A stretch of DNA of 64,000 nt from Phascolarctos cinereus (Eukaryota; Chordata; Mammalia; Diprotodontia; Phascolarctidae), in contig NW_018344057.1 in the NCBI RefSeq assembly GCF_002099425.1, forward strand, positions 7,654,001 to 7,718,000, in the 5' to 3' direction. A program made the translations under genes and the position numbers. Below the pieces are notes generated by a model. That model was not told the origin of the DNA and did not search any database. It was given only the letters and a program-made list of their open reading frames with translations. The stretch's first letter is position 1, and each line of letters starts with the position of its first letter. Below are positions 63,701 to 64,000 of this stretch, piece after piece.

Positions 63701-64000
63701 ATTGATTAGAGAGGAGTAGAAAGATTACTTTGCTATAGTGAGAGCCTAGCTGAGATTAAACAACATAAATTTGTGATAGACCTAATCATCATGATTTTGT
63801 AACTTCTTCCTATTTTGTTCAGATGCATGTGACTTGGGGGGAAAAAAAGATTAGTGGAAGCAATCTAAGGTTGAGGTTTGGAAATGTTTGAGTGGTGATA
63901 GTTCAAAGGAACAAAGTATTTGCAAGAAGAAGACACTAGAAATAAACTGGTTCACTTAAGTCTTGGATACCTAGAACTGGTTCACTTAAATCTTGCATAT
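63701..64000. other. No recognised feature
   Basis: AT-rich. A near-repeat 'GAACTGGTTCACTTAA' / 'AAACTGGTTCACTTAAGTCT' occurs at the right edge (about 63945 and 63974), probably a local duplication. Confidence 0.4.

Overview
This 64 kb window looks like intergenic or intronic DNA from a marsupial. The key evidence is the repeat content. There are many copies of a tRNA-headed SINE with the core 'GGCAGCTAGGTGGCACAGTG' (the WSINE1/SINE1_MD type of marsupials). There are SINEs whose 3' ends carry a BovB/RTE tail ('GAGTCAGACACAACTGAA'). L2, L3/CR1 and MIR are abundant and well preserved, and there are several marsupial-type L1 pieces. I favour an Australasian marsupial because the SINE resembles WSINE1, but the sequence alone does not settle the species. 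I found no host protein-coding gene, rRNA, functional tRNA, CpG island or CRISPR array. The open reading frames are either inside repeats (L2 endonuclease and reverse transcriptase, L1 ORF1), translations of simple repeats, or short frames with no recognisable domain.

Layout. 0-14.8 kb is dense in LINEs: L2 on + at 2.3-3.2 and 12.05-12.64 kb, L2 on - at 4.8, 7.7-8.5 and 8.9-10.0 kb, an L3 copy at 10.1-12.0 kb split by a 1.3 kb insert, an L1 3' region at 12.7-13.5 kb, and hAT-like fragments near 13.7-14.2 kb. 14.8-16.5 kb is a repeat-free island, a candidate conserved non-coding or regulatory block. 16.5-35 kb mixes SINEs, an LTR fossil at 23.5-24.2 kb, a BovB/RTE tail at 28.35 kb, a 350 bp GGAA/GAAA microsatellite at 28.8-29.2 kb and an L2 endonuclease fragment at 30.5-30.8 kb. 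36.5-37.05 kb is another repeat-poor island. 37-51 kb holds nested SINEs, a hAT-like element, a 1.3 kb L2 copy (39.5-40.8 kb), two L3 copies, long CT and CA tracts, and a repeat-poor stretch at 46.96-48.36 kb. 51.4-55.1 kb is an L1-derived element with 5' leader, ORF1, a long spacer, a stub of ORF2 and an L1 3' end, so it resembles a half-L1 (HAL1). 55-64 kb contains stacked SINE insertions, an L1 3' region (60.6-61.9 kb) and an L2 copy (62.1-63.7 kb) interrupted by a poorly known repeat.

How the parts relate. The window is a record of retrotransposition. L1-type machinery explains the poly-A SINEs with 12-17 bp target duplications. L2 explains the older MIR-type SINEs with L2-like tails. A BovB/RTE element explains the RTE-tailed SINEs, and a fragment of that LINE's own tail is present at 28.35 kb. 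I see no previously undescribed multi-gene system. The items most worth follow-up are the HAL1-like element, two unnamed repeat families, the insert that splits the L3 copy, and the repeat-free islands. Family names are from memory of consensus sequences, no database was searched, and element ends are approximate to about 5-30 bp unless a target-site duplication is stated.
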